Assembly: GCA_964372115.1 (NCBI GenBank)
Contig: CAYJPN010000007.1
Location: 62,001-126,000 of the forward strand
Direction of reading: 5' to 3'
DNA: 64,000 nt
Source of the DNA: CG2-30-36-16 sp964372115
Lineage (GTDB): Bacteria > Bacteroidota > Ignavibacteria > Ignavibacteriales > Ignavibacteriaceae
Shown: positions 41,798 through 50,719 of the stretch, in pieces
Numbering within the stretch: position 1 is the stretch's first letter
Layout: every line of letters starts with the position of its first letter
Translations under genes and position numbers: made by a program
The notes under the pieces: generated by a model
Database searches by the model: none
What the model was told of the DNA's origin: nothing
Seen by the model: only the letters and a program-made list of their open reading frames with translations

Positions 41798-44203
41798 ATG
41801 ATAAATCGTTTACTGTTACTTCTACTTTTACTTTTCTCTCTTATCTCTTTCGCTGATGCTCAGGATCAAAACGAAGAAAAAGGATATTTTGTTCAGCCAT
41901 CTGCGACCCGCGGCGGAATTTTATTTACTGATAACTACGCTTCATCAATTTACCTATTTGCGGATGGTAATGTTAAAAAGATTATTTCTTCCCCGAATTG
42001 CGGCAGATATTATTCCATCGATAAAAGCAATAATCTTTTGGGTTTTAAAAGAATAGATGAAACAGGGAGACAAATACCCGCTGTTTATAATTTGTCAGAA
42101 AATAAAATAGTTGCGCTATCGGAAGCAGAATCTCTTGCCGGTCAGCCTTCTTTTGCGGATGACGGATCTATTGCTTTTACTGTTGGCAGCAAACTTTTTG
42201 TAAAAAATAAATCATCATCCAAACAGTATTATCTTGGCTGTTATTCGAACATAACTCCGATATCACCCGACGCAAAGTATGCGGTTTTTAATGATGATTC
42301 CGATCAGCTTTTTCTTTTCGATCTTCAAACAAATAAAAAAAAGAAAATAAGCAATGATAAATTCGGTTATTTTACCCCGGTCTGGTCGCCGAACTCAAAA
42401 TATATTTTGTATTCAACACTCGGCGGACAACTTTTTTTATACAACTTAGAGAGTGATAAAAGCCTAAGTATTGGTGAAGGATATTCCGTTTCATGGGCAG
42501 GCAACTCTGCTTCATTTATCTTTTACAAAAAAGTGGTTGAAGATATGAAACTTATAAATAGTGATATCTACGTCTACTTTGTTGAGGGAAATAAAACTGC
42601 ACAACTAACAAACACAAAAAATATTATTGAAATTGATCCTTCCTTTTCACCTGGTGATAAAGAAGTAATTTATTTTACGTATAATCATAAAGAATTAATG
42701 TCGATAACAATTGATTCAAAAAGCGGTAACGTTAGCGCGCCAAAACTTTTATTTTCATCAGATAGTATTGAGCCAAAATTTTACCAAATAACAAATACGC
42801 AAAAGGCAATTACCGAACTTGATATGCCTTATGTTCATCAAGTTTATGATACTCCTGACTGGCATAACGGGCATTGGTCGTGCGCGCCCACCGCCGCTTC
42901 AATGGTGCTTGCTTATTATGAACTACTTCCAAAATGGGAAGGCTGGTGTTCATGGCCTTCACCGGGGCATACAAATCAATACGGAAGATATGTTGCCGAC
43001 AGGTATAAGTATAAAGAATATTATTATCAATCCGCTTCCGGTGATCCGAATGGAAATGATGCATGGGGCGGTTATGGTTATATGTGGAGCACAGGTTCGC
43101 CGCATACACGAATGGCTGGCTACTATCAAAAACATGGATTAAGTGCAGTACAAACTGAGTCGCCTTCATATTCGGAAGCAAAAGCTGAGGTTGAAGCGGG
43201 TTACCCTTATACAATGTGTGTGCTTCTTACAAGCGCCGGACATTTAATTGTTGCCAATGGCTTGTACACCGAGCGCACTTTGATTTTTAATGATCCTTAC
43301 GGAAATAAAAATACTCCAAATTATCCAAGCTACGATGGCAAGAGCGCCAAATACGATTGGCCGGGTTACAACAACGGATATCAAAATCTTAACCAGGTTG
43401 CGTGGTGTATAAAACACAGGTATGATAATCCTTCTGCTCCGGATTCAATTGTTGATGATATGGAATTTGCCGATGGTTTTTATCTTAATACAAAAGCGCC
43501 GGCTTCTATGAGCAGGTGGCTCGATAAAAACCAGGGATACAATAATCATTTTTGGTTTGCAAAGACGAATGCTTCCGGTATTAAGGATACGTGTTATGCA
43601 ATCTGGCGTCCCACTCTTTCGCAAAGCGGTTATTATGAAGTTTCAGCATATATTTCACTTTCTAACTCTACAGACGCGCGGTATAAAATTCTTCACAACC
43701 AGGGACAGGATACTGTAATCATAAACCAAAAAGATTTTAGTAATGAGTGGGTTTCGCTTGGCAAATATAATTTTAATGCAGGCGGTGGAATGGTGCGGCT
43801 TGGTGATGCCTCGTCAGTGGCAGGTGAAGAGATAGTTTTTGACGCTGTAAAGTGGAGTTATATTAGTCCTCTTGTGAATGTTACCGAAGAAAATTTTATT
43901 CCCAAAAAATTTGAGCTATTACAGAATTATCCAAATCCTTTTAACCCGGCAACAAAAATAAAATATTCAATTCCTTCTTTAGAGACGCACGGCGGTGCGT
44001 CTGTACAAAACATTTCATTAAAAGTTTACGACATCCTCGGCAATGAAGTTGCAACTATTGAAAACGAAGAAAAAGCGCCGGGAGATTACGAAATTACTTT
44101 CGATGCAAAAGCGATGGGGGTACAATTATCGAGCGGAGTTTATTTTTATTCTCTTCAATCCGGTGATTTCTATTCTGTAAAAAAGATGATATTCCTTCAA
44201 TAA
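41798..44203 (+). CDS. T9SS-exported C39-like cysteine peptidase with TolB-type propeller
   Basis: An 801-residue surface protein with a signal peptide (cleavage after 'FADAQ'). A TolB/WD40-like propeller (about 30-330, 'FTPVWSPNSKYILYST', 'IDPSFSPGDKEVIYF') is followed by a peptidase C39-like domain (about 345-545): 'HWSCAPTAASMVLAYY' with C362 and 'SAGHLIVANGL' with H482, then 'LIFNDPYGN' supplying the aspartate. A golvesin-like beta domain follows (about 555-690, 'SGYYEVSAYISLSNSTD'), and finally a type A T9SS sorting domain ('LLQNYPNPFNPATKIKYSIP'). Substrate unknown. A palindromic repeat is inserted in frame in the sorting domain. Confidence 0.8.
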   Translation: MINRLLLLLLLLFSLISFADAQDQNEEKGYFVQPSATRGGILFTDNYASSIYLFADGNVKKIISSPNCGRYYSIDKSNNLLGFKRIDETGRQIPAVYNLSENKIVALSEAESLAGQPSFADDGSIAFTVGSKLFVKNKSSSKQYYLGCYSNITPISPDAKYAVFNDDSDQLFLFDLQTNKKKKISNDKFGYFTPVWSPNSKYILYSTLGGQLFLYNLESDKSLSIGEGYSVSWAGNSASFIFYKKVVEDMKLINSDIYVYFVEGNKTAQLTNTKNIIEIDPSFSPGDKEVIYFTYNHKELMSITIDSKSGNVSAPKLLFSSDSIEPKFYQITNTQKAITELDMPYVHQVYDTPDWHNGHWSCAPTAASMVLAYYELLPKWEGWCSWPSPGHTNQYGRYVADRYKYKEYYYQSASGDPNGNDAWGGYGYMWSTGSPHTRMAGYYQKHGLSAVQTESPSYSEAKAEVEAGYPYTMCVLLTSAGHLIVANGLYTERTLIFNDPYGNKNTPNYPSYDGKSAKYDWPGYNNGYQNLNQVAWCIKHRYDNPSAPDSIVDDMEFADGFYLNTKAPASMSRWLDKNQGYNNHFWFAKTNASGIKDTCYAIWRPTLSQSGYYEVSAYISLSNSTDARYKILHNQGQDTVIINQKDFSNEWVSLGKYNFNAGGGMVRLGDASSVAGEEIVFDAVKWSYISPLVNVTEENFIPKKFELLQNYPNPFNPATKIKYSIPSLETHGGASVQNISLKVYDILGNEVATIENEEKAPGDYEITFDAKAMGVQLSSGVYFYSLQSGDFYSVKKMIFLQ
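43981..44007 (+). repeat. Palindromic repeat inserted in frame in a T9SS domain
   Basis: AGACGCAC (43983-43990), GGCG, GTGCGTCT (43995-44002) is a perfect hairpin. It encodes 'ETHGGASVQ' between two conserved strands of the sorting domain. The T9SS protein at 10136 lacks these residues at the same place. A diverged copy is at 56448-56474. Confidence 0.75.
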
Positions 44204-44220
44204 TATTGTTAATCAATTAT

Positions 44221-44249
44221 GCGTGGCTCTAATAACAAAAGAGCCGCGC
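44221..44249. terminator. Bidirectional terminator between convergent genes
   Basis: GCGTGGCTCT (44221-44230), 9-base loop, AGAGCCGCGC (44240-44249), ten pairs with one T-G wobble. It lies exactly between the stop codons of the convergent genes at 44203 and 44251. Confidence 0.75.
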
Positions 44250-44250
44250 A

Positions 44251-45009
44251 TTATTTAAAACTCATCTTATTTCTAACATAAATCAGTTTCAACTTGCCTT
44301 TTTGAATCTCATCAATTTCAAATCGTCCGATTGATTTTATTAATGGAGTAAGTTTCAAAAAGCCATAATTTCTCGAATCAAAGTTCGGCTGTTTTTTCTG
44401 GAGGAGATTTCCCACGTCGCCGAGGAACGCCCATCCGTCTTCATCTGCAAGATCGGAAACGGTAGTGGATATAAGTTTTATCACATTCGGTGTTATTTTG
44501 TCAACTTCGGTCTTCTTTGACGATTTGCTTTTTGCTTCATCCGGTGTTTCACTGTCGGCAGCATCATCGCTTTGCTGGCGTAAAATTTCTATATAAATAA
44601 ACTTGTCGCAAGCTGCAATAAATGGTGCGGGCGTTTTTTTCTCGCCAATGCCAATCACTTTCATCCCTGCTTCGCGCAAACGAGTAGCAAGGCGCGTAAA
44701 ATCACTGTCGCTGGAGACAAGACAAAAACCATTAACCTTTTCAGAATACAAAACATCCATAGCATCAATAATCATTGCCGAGTCAGTGGCGTTTTTGCCG
44801 GTAGTGTATCCATACTGTTGGATTGGTGTTATTGCATTTTCAAGCAGAACGTTTTTCCATTTTGATAAAGTTGGTTTTGTCCAGTCGGCATAAATTCTTT
44901 TGATCGTCGGGTTGCCGTATTTTGCAATTTCTTCCATCATCTCTTTAACATGAGCTGATGGAATATTGTCGCCGTCAATTAACACTGCAAGTTTTATATC
45001 CGATTCCAT
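44251..45009 (-). CDS. NYN-domain (LabA/DUF88) RNase-like protein with OST-HTH/LOTUS domain
   Basis: A 252-residue cytoplasmic protein. The N-terminal PIN-like NYN nuclease domain shows 'KLAVLIDGDNIPS' (first acidic residues), 'GKNATDSAMIIDAMDVLYS' and 'GFCLVSSDSDFTRLATRLREAG', then 'VIGIGEKKTPAPFIAACDKFIYIE'. The C-terminal third ('TPNVIKLISTTVSDLADEDG' … 'FLKLTPLIKSIGRFEID') is the OST-HTH/LOTUS RNA-binding fold. Such proteins are thought to act on RNA. Monocistronic. Confidence 0.9.
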   Translation of the reverse strand: MESDIKLAVLIDGDNIPSAHVKEMMEEIAKYGNPTIKRIYADWTKPTLSKWKNVLLENAITPIQQYGYTTGKNATDSAMIIDAMDVLYSEKVNGFCLVSSDSDFTRLATRLREAGMKVIGIGEKKTPAPFIAACDKFIYIEILRQQSDDAADSETPDEAKSKSSKKTEVDKITPNVIKLISTTVSDLADEDGWAFLGDVGNLLQKKQPNFDSRNYGFLKLTPLIKSIGRFEIDEIQKGKLKLIYVRNKMSFK

Positions 45010-45095
45010 AACTATCTTCTCTTCATTACAAAAAATATTAACCGCAATATCAAGTTTCTAAAAGTGGAAATCAAATACGCGGGGTAATTTATTTT

Positions 45096-45290
45096 CTATT
45101 CAATTATTTCTTTCACCCGCCCTACTTCACCTGTTTCAAGTCTGACCTTTATACCGTGAGGATGTTTTGCCGAATTTGTTAAAATATCCTTTACATATCC
45201 TTCAGTTAATTCTCCGGTCCTTTGGTCTTCTTTTAATACTATTTTTACGTGCAAACCTGGTTTTATTTCTGCTCTTTGTTTTCCGTCCAT
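45096..45290 (-). CDS. ywbE: YwbE family protein (DUF2196)
   Basis: A 64-residue protein nearly covering the whole YwbE family: 'IKPGLHVKIVLKEDQRTGEL' and 'GYVKDILTNSAKHPHGIKVRLETGEVGRVKEI'. The family is widespread and uncharacterised, with an SH3/KOW-like beta barrel. Single gene. Confidence 0.92.
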   Translation of the reverse strand: MDGKQRAEIKPGLHVKIVLKEDQRTGELTEGYVKDILTNSAKHPHGIKVRLETGEVGRVKEIIE

Positions 45291-45805
45291 AGATCCATTT
45301 CTAAAATATTAAGTAACGGTTAATAACATTATCATTATAAAGTTAATACTAAAGCCATTCAAATGCTCAAAAAAACCGAGGAAAATGATGGTTAAACTTC
45401 AAAAATTCATTAGAAATTAATTTTATGGATTATTTTATTTGGTCACATAAATTTGAGGTGAACAATGAAACTAATACGATGTGCAGTTATTCTTTTCGGT
45501 TTAACTTTTTCTCATGTATATTCTCAATCTTTTTATTTAAAGGGTTGAGCAACTCTCATCTAACTTCCATCAAACTTAGTTATAATAATATCGCAGCCGG
45601 AACTTATTCCAACGGATAACGGATTACGGGTATTTGCTGTCAAACCGGATTTTCGAATAGTGCCAATAAAAATTTTTACAGATGCCCTAAAGTAAAATAT
45701 AAAATAAAATACCTTTTTTCTAAAAATCACTCGTTTCCTCATTATGATTAGTAAATGTATATTTAGTAAATTACAAATAGATTTTTTGTATAATATTTGG
45801 TTTGC
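45291..45805. other. Gene-poor region with an orphan signal peptide
   Basis: No intact gene in 515 bases. GAGGTG (45455-45460) precedes ATG 45465, which opens a good signal peptide (MKLIRCAVILFGLTFSHVYSQ) but stops at TGA 45546-45548 after 27 codons. The next 100 bases look coding-like on both strands without a continuous frame. It is best read as the 5' end of a lost secreted-protein gene. Confidence 0.4.
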
Positions 45806-46684
45806 ATGGAATTTAGAGATTTCGGAAATGCCGGGTTTAAGGTTTCTGTAGTTGGTTTTGGCGCCGGACAAATAGGCGACCGCTCTCACTCAGAAAAAGA
45901 AGTTGAAATTTTATTAAATCATGTTTTAGATAGTGGTATCAATTTAATTGATACAGCGCGAAGCTATGGAGCTTCTGAAGAAAGAATTGGAAAATATCTT
46001 TCTCACAGGCGGAATGAGTTTTACATCTCAACTAAAGTAGGTTATGGAGTTGAGGGCGTTAGCGACTGGTCTTTTGCGGCGGTTACAATGGGGGTGGAAG
46101 AAGCGCTAAAAAAAATGAAAACCGACAGGATTGATATTGTGCATCTTCATACATGCCCTATCGAAACTTTATTGCGCGGCGAAGTTGTTGAAGCTCTGGA
46201 AAATTTAGTTGCACAGGGAAAAGTGAAAGTGGCAGCTTACTCCGGCGAAAATGAGGTGCTAAAATATGCGGTGGCTTCGGGTAAATTCGGCGGCGTACAG
46301 GCTTCCGTAAATATTTTCGATCAGCGTGTTATAGATGGAACTCTGCTCGACGCCAAAAAAAATGGAGTTGGAGTTATAGCCAAACGCCCTACCGGCAATG
46401 CTCCGTGGCGTTTTTATGAACGACCGATTGGGCACTATTGCGAAGAATATTGGAAGCGAATGAAGCGAATGAATCTGCAATTGATGATGGACTGGCAGGA
46501 AACAGCTTTACGTTTTACCGCCTATACCGAAGGTGTGTCTTCAATAATAACGGGCACAACAAGCATACCCCATCTTGATGAAAATATAAAGATAGTTAGC
46601 CGGGGACCATTACCGGATAAATGTTACAATGGGATAAAAAATAGTTTTAGATGTAACGACGATAATTGGCGGGGACAGATTTAA
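45806..46684 (+). CDS. Aldo/keto reductase
   Basis: A 292-residue NADPH-dependent oxidoreductase of the AKR superfamily. 'FGNAGFKVSVVGFGAGQIGD', 'LDSGINLIDTARSYGASEERIGKYL' (catalytic D and Y), 'FYISTKVGYG' (catalytic K), 'MKTDRIDIVHLHTCP' (H) and 'SSIITGTTSIPHLDENI' (coenzyme binding) are all present. The start at ATG 45806 is preferred to an in-frame TTG nine bases upstream. The substrate is not predictable. Ends 5 bases before the convergent response regulator. Confidence 0.9.
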   Translation: MEFRDFGNAGFKVSVVGFGAGQIGDRSHSEKEVEILLNHVLDSGINLIDTARSYGASEERIGKYLSHRRNEFYISTKVGYGVEGVSDWSFAAVTMGVEEALKKMKTDRIDIVHLHTCPIETLLRGEVVEALENLVAQGKVKVAAYSGENEVLKYAVASGKFGGVQASVNIFDQRVIDGTLLDAKKNGVGVIAKRPTGNAPWRFYERPIGHYCEEYWKRMKRMNLQLMMDWQETALRFTAYTEGVSSIITGTTSIPHLDENIKIVSRGPLPDKCYNGIKNSFRCNDDNWRGQI

Positions 46685-46689
46685 AGTAA

Positions 46690-47331
46690 TTAAATTTCGC
46701 CCCGTAATGATTTTGAGATAACTTCGGCTTTGCAGTTTACATGAAGCTTTTTGTAAATATTTTTTATGTGAAACCGTACAGTTTCTATTGATATGTTATT
46801 TGATTGTGCGATCATTTTATAACTAGATCCATCTACAAGACCCGCTACAATTTCTTTTTCTTTTGAAGTTAAAATAGATTGATGTTTTTTATTAATATTA
46901 AAGTGAGATATTACTTTCCGTGCAATTTGAGGCGACATCGGCGCCCCGCCTGCATAAACTTCAAAAACAGCATCTTTAACTTTTTCCAATGGCGTAGTTT
47001 TTATTAAGTAACCCGAAGCGCCCTCGCACAATGCGCTGAAAATCTTTTCTTCATTATCATATACTGTTAGAATTATAATATTTACTTCGGGGTATTTTTC
47101 TTTTATAAGTTTTATACCATTAATGCCCGAAATGCCCGGCAAACCTATATCAAGCAATAAAATATCGGGAGGGGAGTTAAGATCGCAGATCCTAAAAAAA
47201 CCTTCCACCGAATCCGCAACAGTATCGCATAAAAACTCAGGCTGGTTTTTTAAGAATTCACACAAACCTTCGCGGATTTCATTTATATCTTCAATTATAG
47301 CTATTGATATCACTCTGTTAATGTAGTTCAT
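46690..47331 (-). CDS. NarL/LuxR-type response regulator
   Basis: A 213-residue DNA-binding regulator. The receiver domain has phosphoacceptor D61 ('DILLLDIGLPGISG'), 'IILTVYDNEEKI' and 'GYLIKTTPLEKV'. The C-terminal LuxR helix-turn-helix reads 'ILTSKEKEIVAGLVDGSSYKMIAQSNNISIETVRFHIKNIYKKL'. It lies 24 bases downstream of the propeller sensor kinase on the same strand and is its evident partner. Confidence 0.93.
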   Translation of the reverse strand: MNYINRVISIAIIEDINEIREGLCEFLKNQPEFLCDTVADSVEGFFRICDLNSPPDILLLDIGLPGISGINGIKLIKEKYPEVNIIILTVYDNEEKIFSALCEGASGYLIKTTPLEKVKDAVFEVYAGGAPMSPQIARKVISHFNINKKHQSILTSKEKEIVAGLVDGSSYKMIAQSNNISIETVRFHIKNIYKKLHVNCKAEVISKSLRGEI

Positions 47332-47355
47332 CTTTATATTAAAAACCCCCCCATG

Positions 47356-50352
47356 TTAATGTAGGTTTAAAAATAATTTAACTATCACACCATCGTTCGA
47401 CATGATGTCGAGTTTTGCGTTGATAATTTTTGCCCTCATTTTCATATTTCTCATGCCATTTCCTTTTGTTGAAAATTCGTCCGGAAGTCCGCATCCATTA
47501 TCCGAAACCTCAAGCGTTAATGAGTCTTTAGCAGATAACAAAATATTGATTTCTGAAGCATTGGAATATTTTACCGCGTTGTTGAAGGCTTCCTTAAATA
47601 TAAGATATAAATTTTGTTTGATGTCGATTGGTAATTTTTTTCTAAACTCTTCGATATCCACTTTATACTGAACATTAATGTTTTTGTCGTTTAACATATT
47701 AAATGACAAATTTTTCATTCTGTAAACAAGATCGTTTATAGAATCATTTCTGGAATCGATTGACCAGACAATATCACTCATTGTACTAATTATTTTACGG
47801 CATAATTCATCAATAACTTTTATCCTGTTTTTTAGTTTATTTTCTTCTCTATCCGAGGGTAAAAGTTGCGATTGTATTGAAAGAGAAGTGAGCGTAGCGC
47901 CGACTTCATCATGTAGATCGCTCGCAATTTTTAATCTTAACTGTTCAATATCTAAAAGTCGTTTTAATCTTACTCTGTACATTAGATACAGCATTCCTCC
48001 GATGAAGAAAAATGCTGTAAATCTTGCCCACCAGGTCATATAAAATGGAGGAGCGACAACTATTGCTAACGCTGTTCCCGCTTCATTCCACAAACAATCG
48101 TTGTTTGAAGCGGAGACACGAAGAGTATACTCACCCGGATCGAGGTTTGTATAAATTGCGGTCCTTCTTTTTCCGGAGTACCGCCACTCCCTATCAAAAC
48201 CTTCTAATTTATATTTGTACATATTTTTCTGCGGTTCGGTAAATTCCAAAGCCGCAAATTCAAACTGGAGGTAGTTTTCAAAATACGACACTTTTAATGA
48301 GTTTCCATTTTCATAAATCTCTGATAATGGCAACTCTTTATCAAATATTTTTATAGAAGTAAAAGCAACATTAGGAAGGTTGGGGTTGTTTTTTATCTTA
48401 TCGGGATAAAAATAACTTAATCCTTTTATACCGCCGAAAAATATTTCCCCATCCGGGGCAGTATGCGTGGAATTTTGATTAAACTCATTATCCTGTAAAC
48501 CATCGGATGCATTATAATTGCTGAATATATTTTGTGTTTGGGAAAATTTTGAAATGCCCTTGTTGGTGCTCACCCAGATATTTCCTTCACGGTCTCCAGT
48601 AACAGCATATATTAAGTCATTCGCAAGTCCGTCTGATTCAAAATAATTTGTAATTTTTTTTGTTTTTTTATCTAATTTGTTCAAACCGTTATCGGTACCG
48701 AGCCATAAATTGCCATATATATCTTCATAAATCGACATTATCGAATTATTGCTGATAGAGTTTTTGTCATTTTCATCGTGATGATAATGTATAAATGAAT
48801 TTGTTTTGCGGTTATACATGTTTAATCCGCCGCCAAATGTACCGAACCAGAGGTCCCCGGCACTATCTTCAAATATGGTTAATATTGAGTTGCTGCTAAG
48901 AGAGTGATTATTGTTTGGAATGTTTTTAAAGTTTATAAACTTAGAGGATTTTCTATCAAATAAATCAAGCCCTCCTTTTGAACCAACCCAAATAGAGCCA
49001 TCTTTTGATTTGTAAACTAACCATACATAATTATGGCTTAAAGTTCCCTTTTCGTCGGTGTGAAAGTAATGAACAAATTTACCGTTTGTTTTTAATACGC
49101 TTATACCACCACCGAATGTGCCTATCCAGTAGTTTCCCTCGTCATCCTGCATTACACAGGATATATTATTGCTGCTGATTGAGTTCACAGTTCCATCTTC
49201 AATAATTTTTTTCTTTTCGCCGGTTTTCCGATTGTAAACGATTAAACCACAGCCGTCAGTTCCAATCCATAAATTATCTGAGGGGTCTTTATAAATGCAC
49301 CAAACCGAGTTACCGTTAACACAATCCGATCCTGAAAGGAGCAATGATATAAAATGATTATACTTTGGTTTTATTTTGTAAATGCCATCATCAGTAGAAC
49401 CAAGCCAGGTGACATTTGACCTGTCTTTAAAGAGGCACTTAATTTTATAATTTTCAAATTTTTCAGGCAATTTAATTGCCCCGGGATTTACAAACTGGTT
49501 TGTGCTTGTGTCCAGTAACCTGGTCCCTTCATCGGTTGCAATTAAAAGAAGATCTTCATCGAAACAAAAAATGTTCTTCACCGATGCAGATCGCAGTCCT
49601 AAAGAAGAAAAAACAAACCGGTCAGATATAATGTCTATATAAAATAAATCACCCTCGTAAGAACCTGCAATTACACGGTTGTCATCCATACGAGAAACAG
49701 CGGTTAAATTTTGGTTTTGAGGTGCAATTATTGGCGTAAATATTTTTGTGTTTATATTAAATATATACACATCTGCTTCGGTAACCGCAACGGTTGAAGA
49801 ATCGTTCCATTTTACAAGACGAAGGATATTGTTTTTTCTAAGGGAGGCGCTTGAGGGAGAATATTTTTCAAATGAAAGATTTGATTTATCAAAAATTAGA
49901 ATACCGCATCCTTCTGTTCCAATTATAAGTTTATCTCTTCCAAATGGTACTATAGAAGTGAAAATATTATTATCAAAATTTTCGCTGCCGTTTAGGTTGT
50001 AACTATAATTGATGCATTTCCCAGTTTGAGTATTAAATTTATTTAATCCACCACCATGCGTGGCTACCCATATAAATTTTCCATCGCATAATAAATCTCT
50101 AATATAGCTGTTGGATAGTGAGGCAGAATCGTTAAGCTGATGCTGATAAATGACAAAAGACAATCCATCAAACCTGTTAATACCATCCTGAGTTCCTATC
50201 CAGATAAAACCGGCGCTATCCTGAGTGATGCAGTTAATTTCTGTTTGAGATAATCCATTAACTAAATTAAAATGAGTAATATAGTTTTGTGGGAATGCGG
50301 TCCTCAGGAGGATGCACAAAAGGAAAGCAATATATCTTATGTTACCTCTCAC
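47356..50352 (-). CDS. Giant propeller sensor kinase of NarX/HisKA_3 type
   Basis: A 998-residue membrane sensor partnered with the NarL-type regulator. After a signal sequence (cleavage after 'RTAFPQ') come Reg_prop repeats ('GFIWIGTQDGINRFDG', 'DNLWIGTDGCGLIVYNR', 'GNYWIGTFGGGISVLK') across about residues 25-650. A Y_Y_Y domain ('YKLEGFDREWRYSGKRR') and one membrane helix near 770-790 follow. The kinase has HisKA_3 with H814 ('ASDLHDEVGATLTSL') and HATPase_c with 'EAFNNAVKYSNAS', 'VSDNGCGLPDE' and 'GNGMRNMKMRA'. Signal unknown. Confidence 0.93.
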   Translation of the reverse strand: MRGNIRYIAFLLCILLRTAFPQNYITHFNLVNGLSQTEINCITQDSAGFIWIGTQDGINRFDGLSFVIYQHQLNDSASLSNSYIRDLLCDGKFIWVATHGGGLNKFNTQTGKCINYSYNLNGSENFDNNIFTSIVPFGRDKLIIGTEGCGILIFDKSNLSFEKYSPSSASLRKNNILRLVKWNDSSTVAVTEADVYIFNINTKIFTPIIAPQNQNLTAVSRMDDNRVIAGSYEGDLFYIDIISDRFVFSSLGLRSASVKNIFCFDEDLLLIATDEGTRLLDTSTNQFVNPGAIKLPEKFENYKIKCLFKDRSNVTWLGSTDDGIYKIKPKYNHFISLLLSGSDCVNGNSVWCIYKDPSDNLWIGTDGCGLIVYNRKTGEKKKIIEDGTVNSISSNNISCVMQDDEGNYWIGTFGGGISVLKTNGKFVHYFHTDEKGTLSHNYVWLVYKSKDGSIWVGSKGGLDLFDRKSSKFINFKNIPNNNHSLSSNSILTIFEDSAGDLWFGTFGGGLNMYNRKTNSFIHYHHDENDKNSISNNSIMSIYEDIYGNLWLGTDNGLNKLDKKTKKITNYFESDGLANDLIYAVTGDREGNIWVSTNKGISKFSQTQNIFSNYNASDGLQDNEFNQNSTHTAPDGEIFFGGIKGLSYFYPDKIKNNPNLPNVAFTSIKIFDKELPLSEIYENGNSLKVSYFENYLQFEFAALEFTEPQKNMYKYKLEGFDREWRYSGKRRTAIYTNLDPGEYTLRVSASNNDCLWNEAGTALAIVVAPPFYMTWWARFTAFFFIGGMLYLMYRVRLKRLLDIEQLRLKIASDLHDEVGATLTSLSIQSQLLPSDREENKLKNRIKVIDELCRKIISTMSDIVWSIDSRNDSINDLVYRMKNLSFNMLNDKNINVQYKVDIEEFRKKLPIDIKQNLYLIFKEAFNNAVKYSNASEINILLSAKDSLTLEVSDNGCGLPDEFSTKGNGMRNMKMRAKIINAKLDIMSNDGVIVKLFLNLH

Positions 50353-50719
50353 TGCCTTATAAATAATTGTTTGAGGAAATATATACCAAAAAATAATTAA
50401 TAAATGAGAATAAGACCAGAAATTTGTATTAAATAGTAAAATAATTATTAGCGAAAGAGCTTTGAATTTTAGAATTTGTAGGGGAGGGATGGATTTTGAG
50501 AGAATCAGAATTAGCTGTGCGATGTTAAAATTGATATTTAACTTGTTGATAACCGCGATAAAAAAAACTTTTTTAGATGTAATGATTTTTATGATGTTAA
50601 GCGGAAATATGTTTCTTATATTATCAATTGTAATCCAAGCAGCAAAAAAAAATTAATTTCAAAAACAAAACTCTTTTTGTGCTGGTAAAATATTCACTTT
50701 TAATTATTTAAAATGCAAC
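50353..50719. other. Divergent promoter region between two-component systems
   Basis: 367 A/T-rich bases between the minus-strand kinase and the plus-strand LytTR regulator. A 64-codon frame at 50462-50656 with two hydrophobic segments exists, but its TTG start lacks a usable Shine-Dalgarno and the GGGAGGG near 50485 is too close to the next ATG; I do not call it. Promoters for both systems should lie here, but no clear motif was found. Confidence 0.5.

Noticed and set aside
42810..43214. A 134-codon minus-strand frame inside the C39-type gene
   Set aside because: Opposite the catalytic domain of a well-supported gene; no start signal or family pattern.
45560..45889. A 109-codon minus-strand frame overlapping the aldo/keto reductase start
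   Set aside because: Its beginning is antisense to the conserved reductase N-terminus; the rest lies in the decayed region and has no recognisable domain.
50462..50656. A 64-codon membrane-protein-like frame between the two-component systems
   Set aside because: TTG start without a usable ribosome binding site, low-complexity hydrophobic content in A/T-rich DNA, and a promoter region is expected here.
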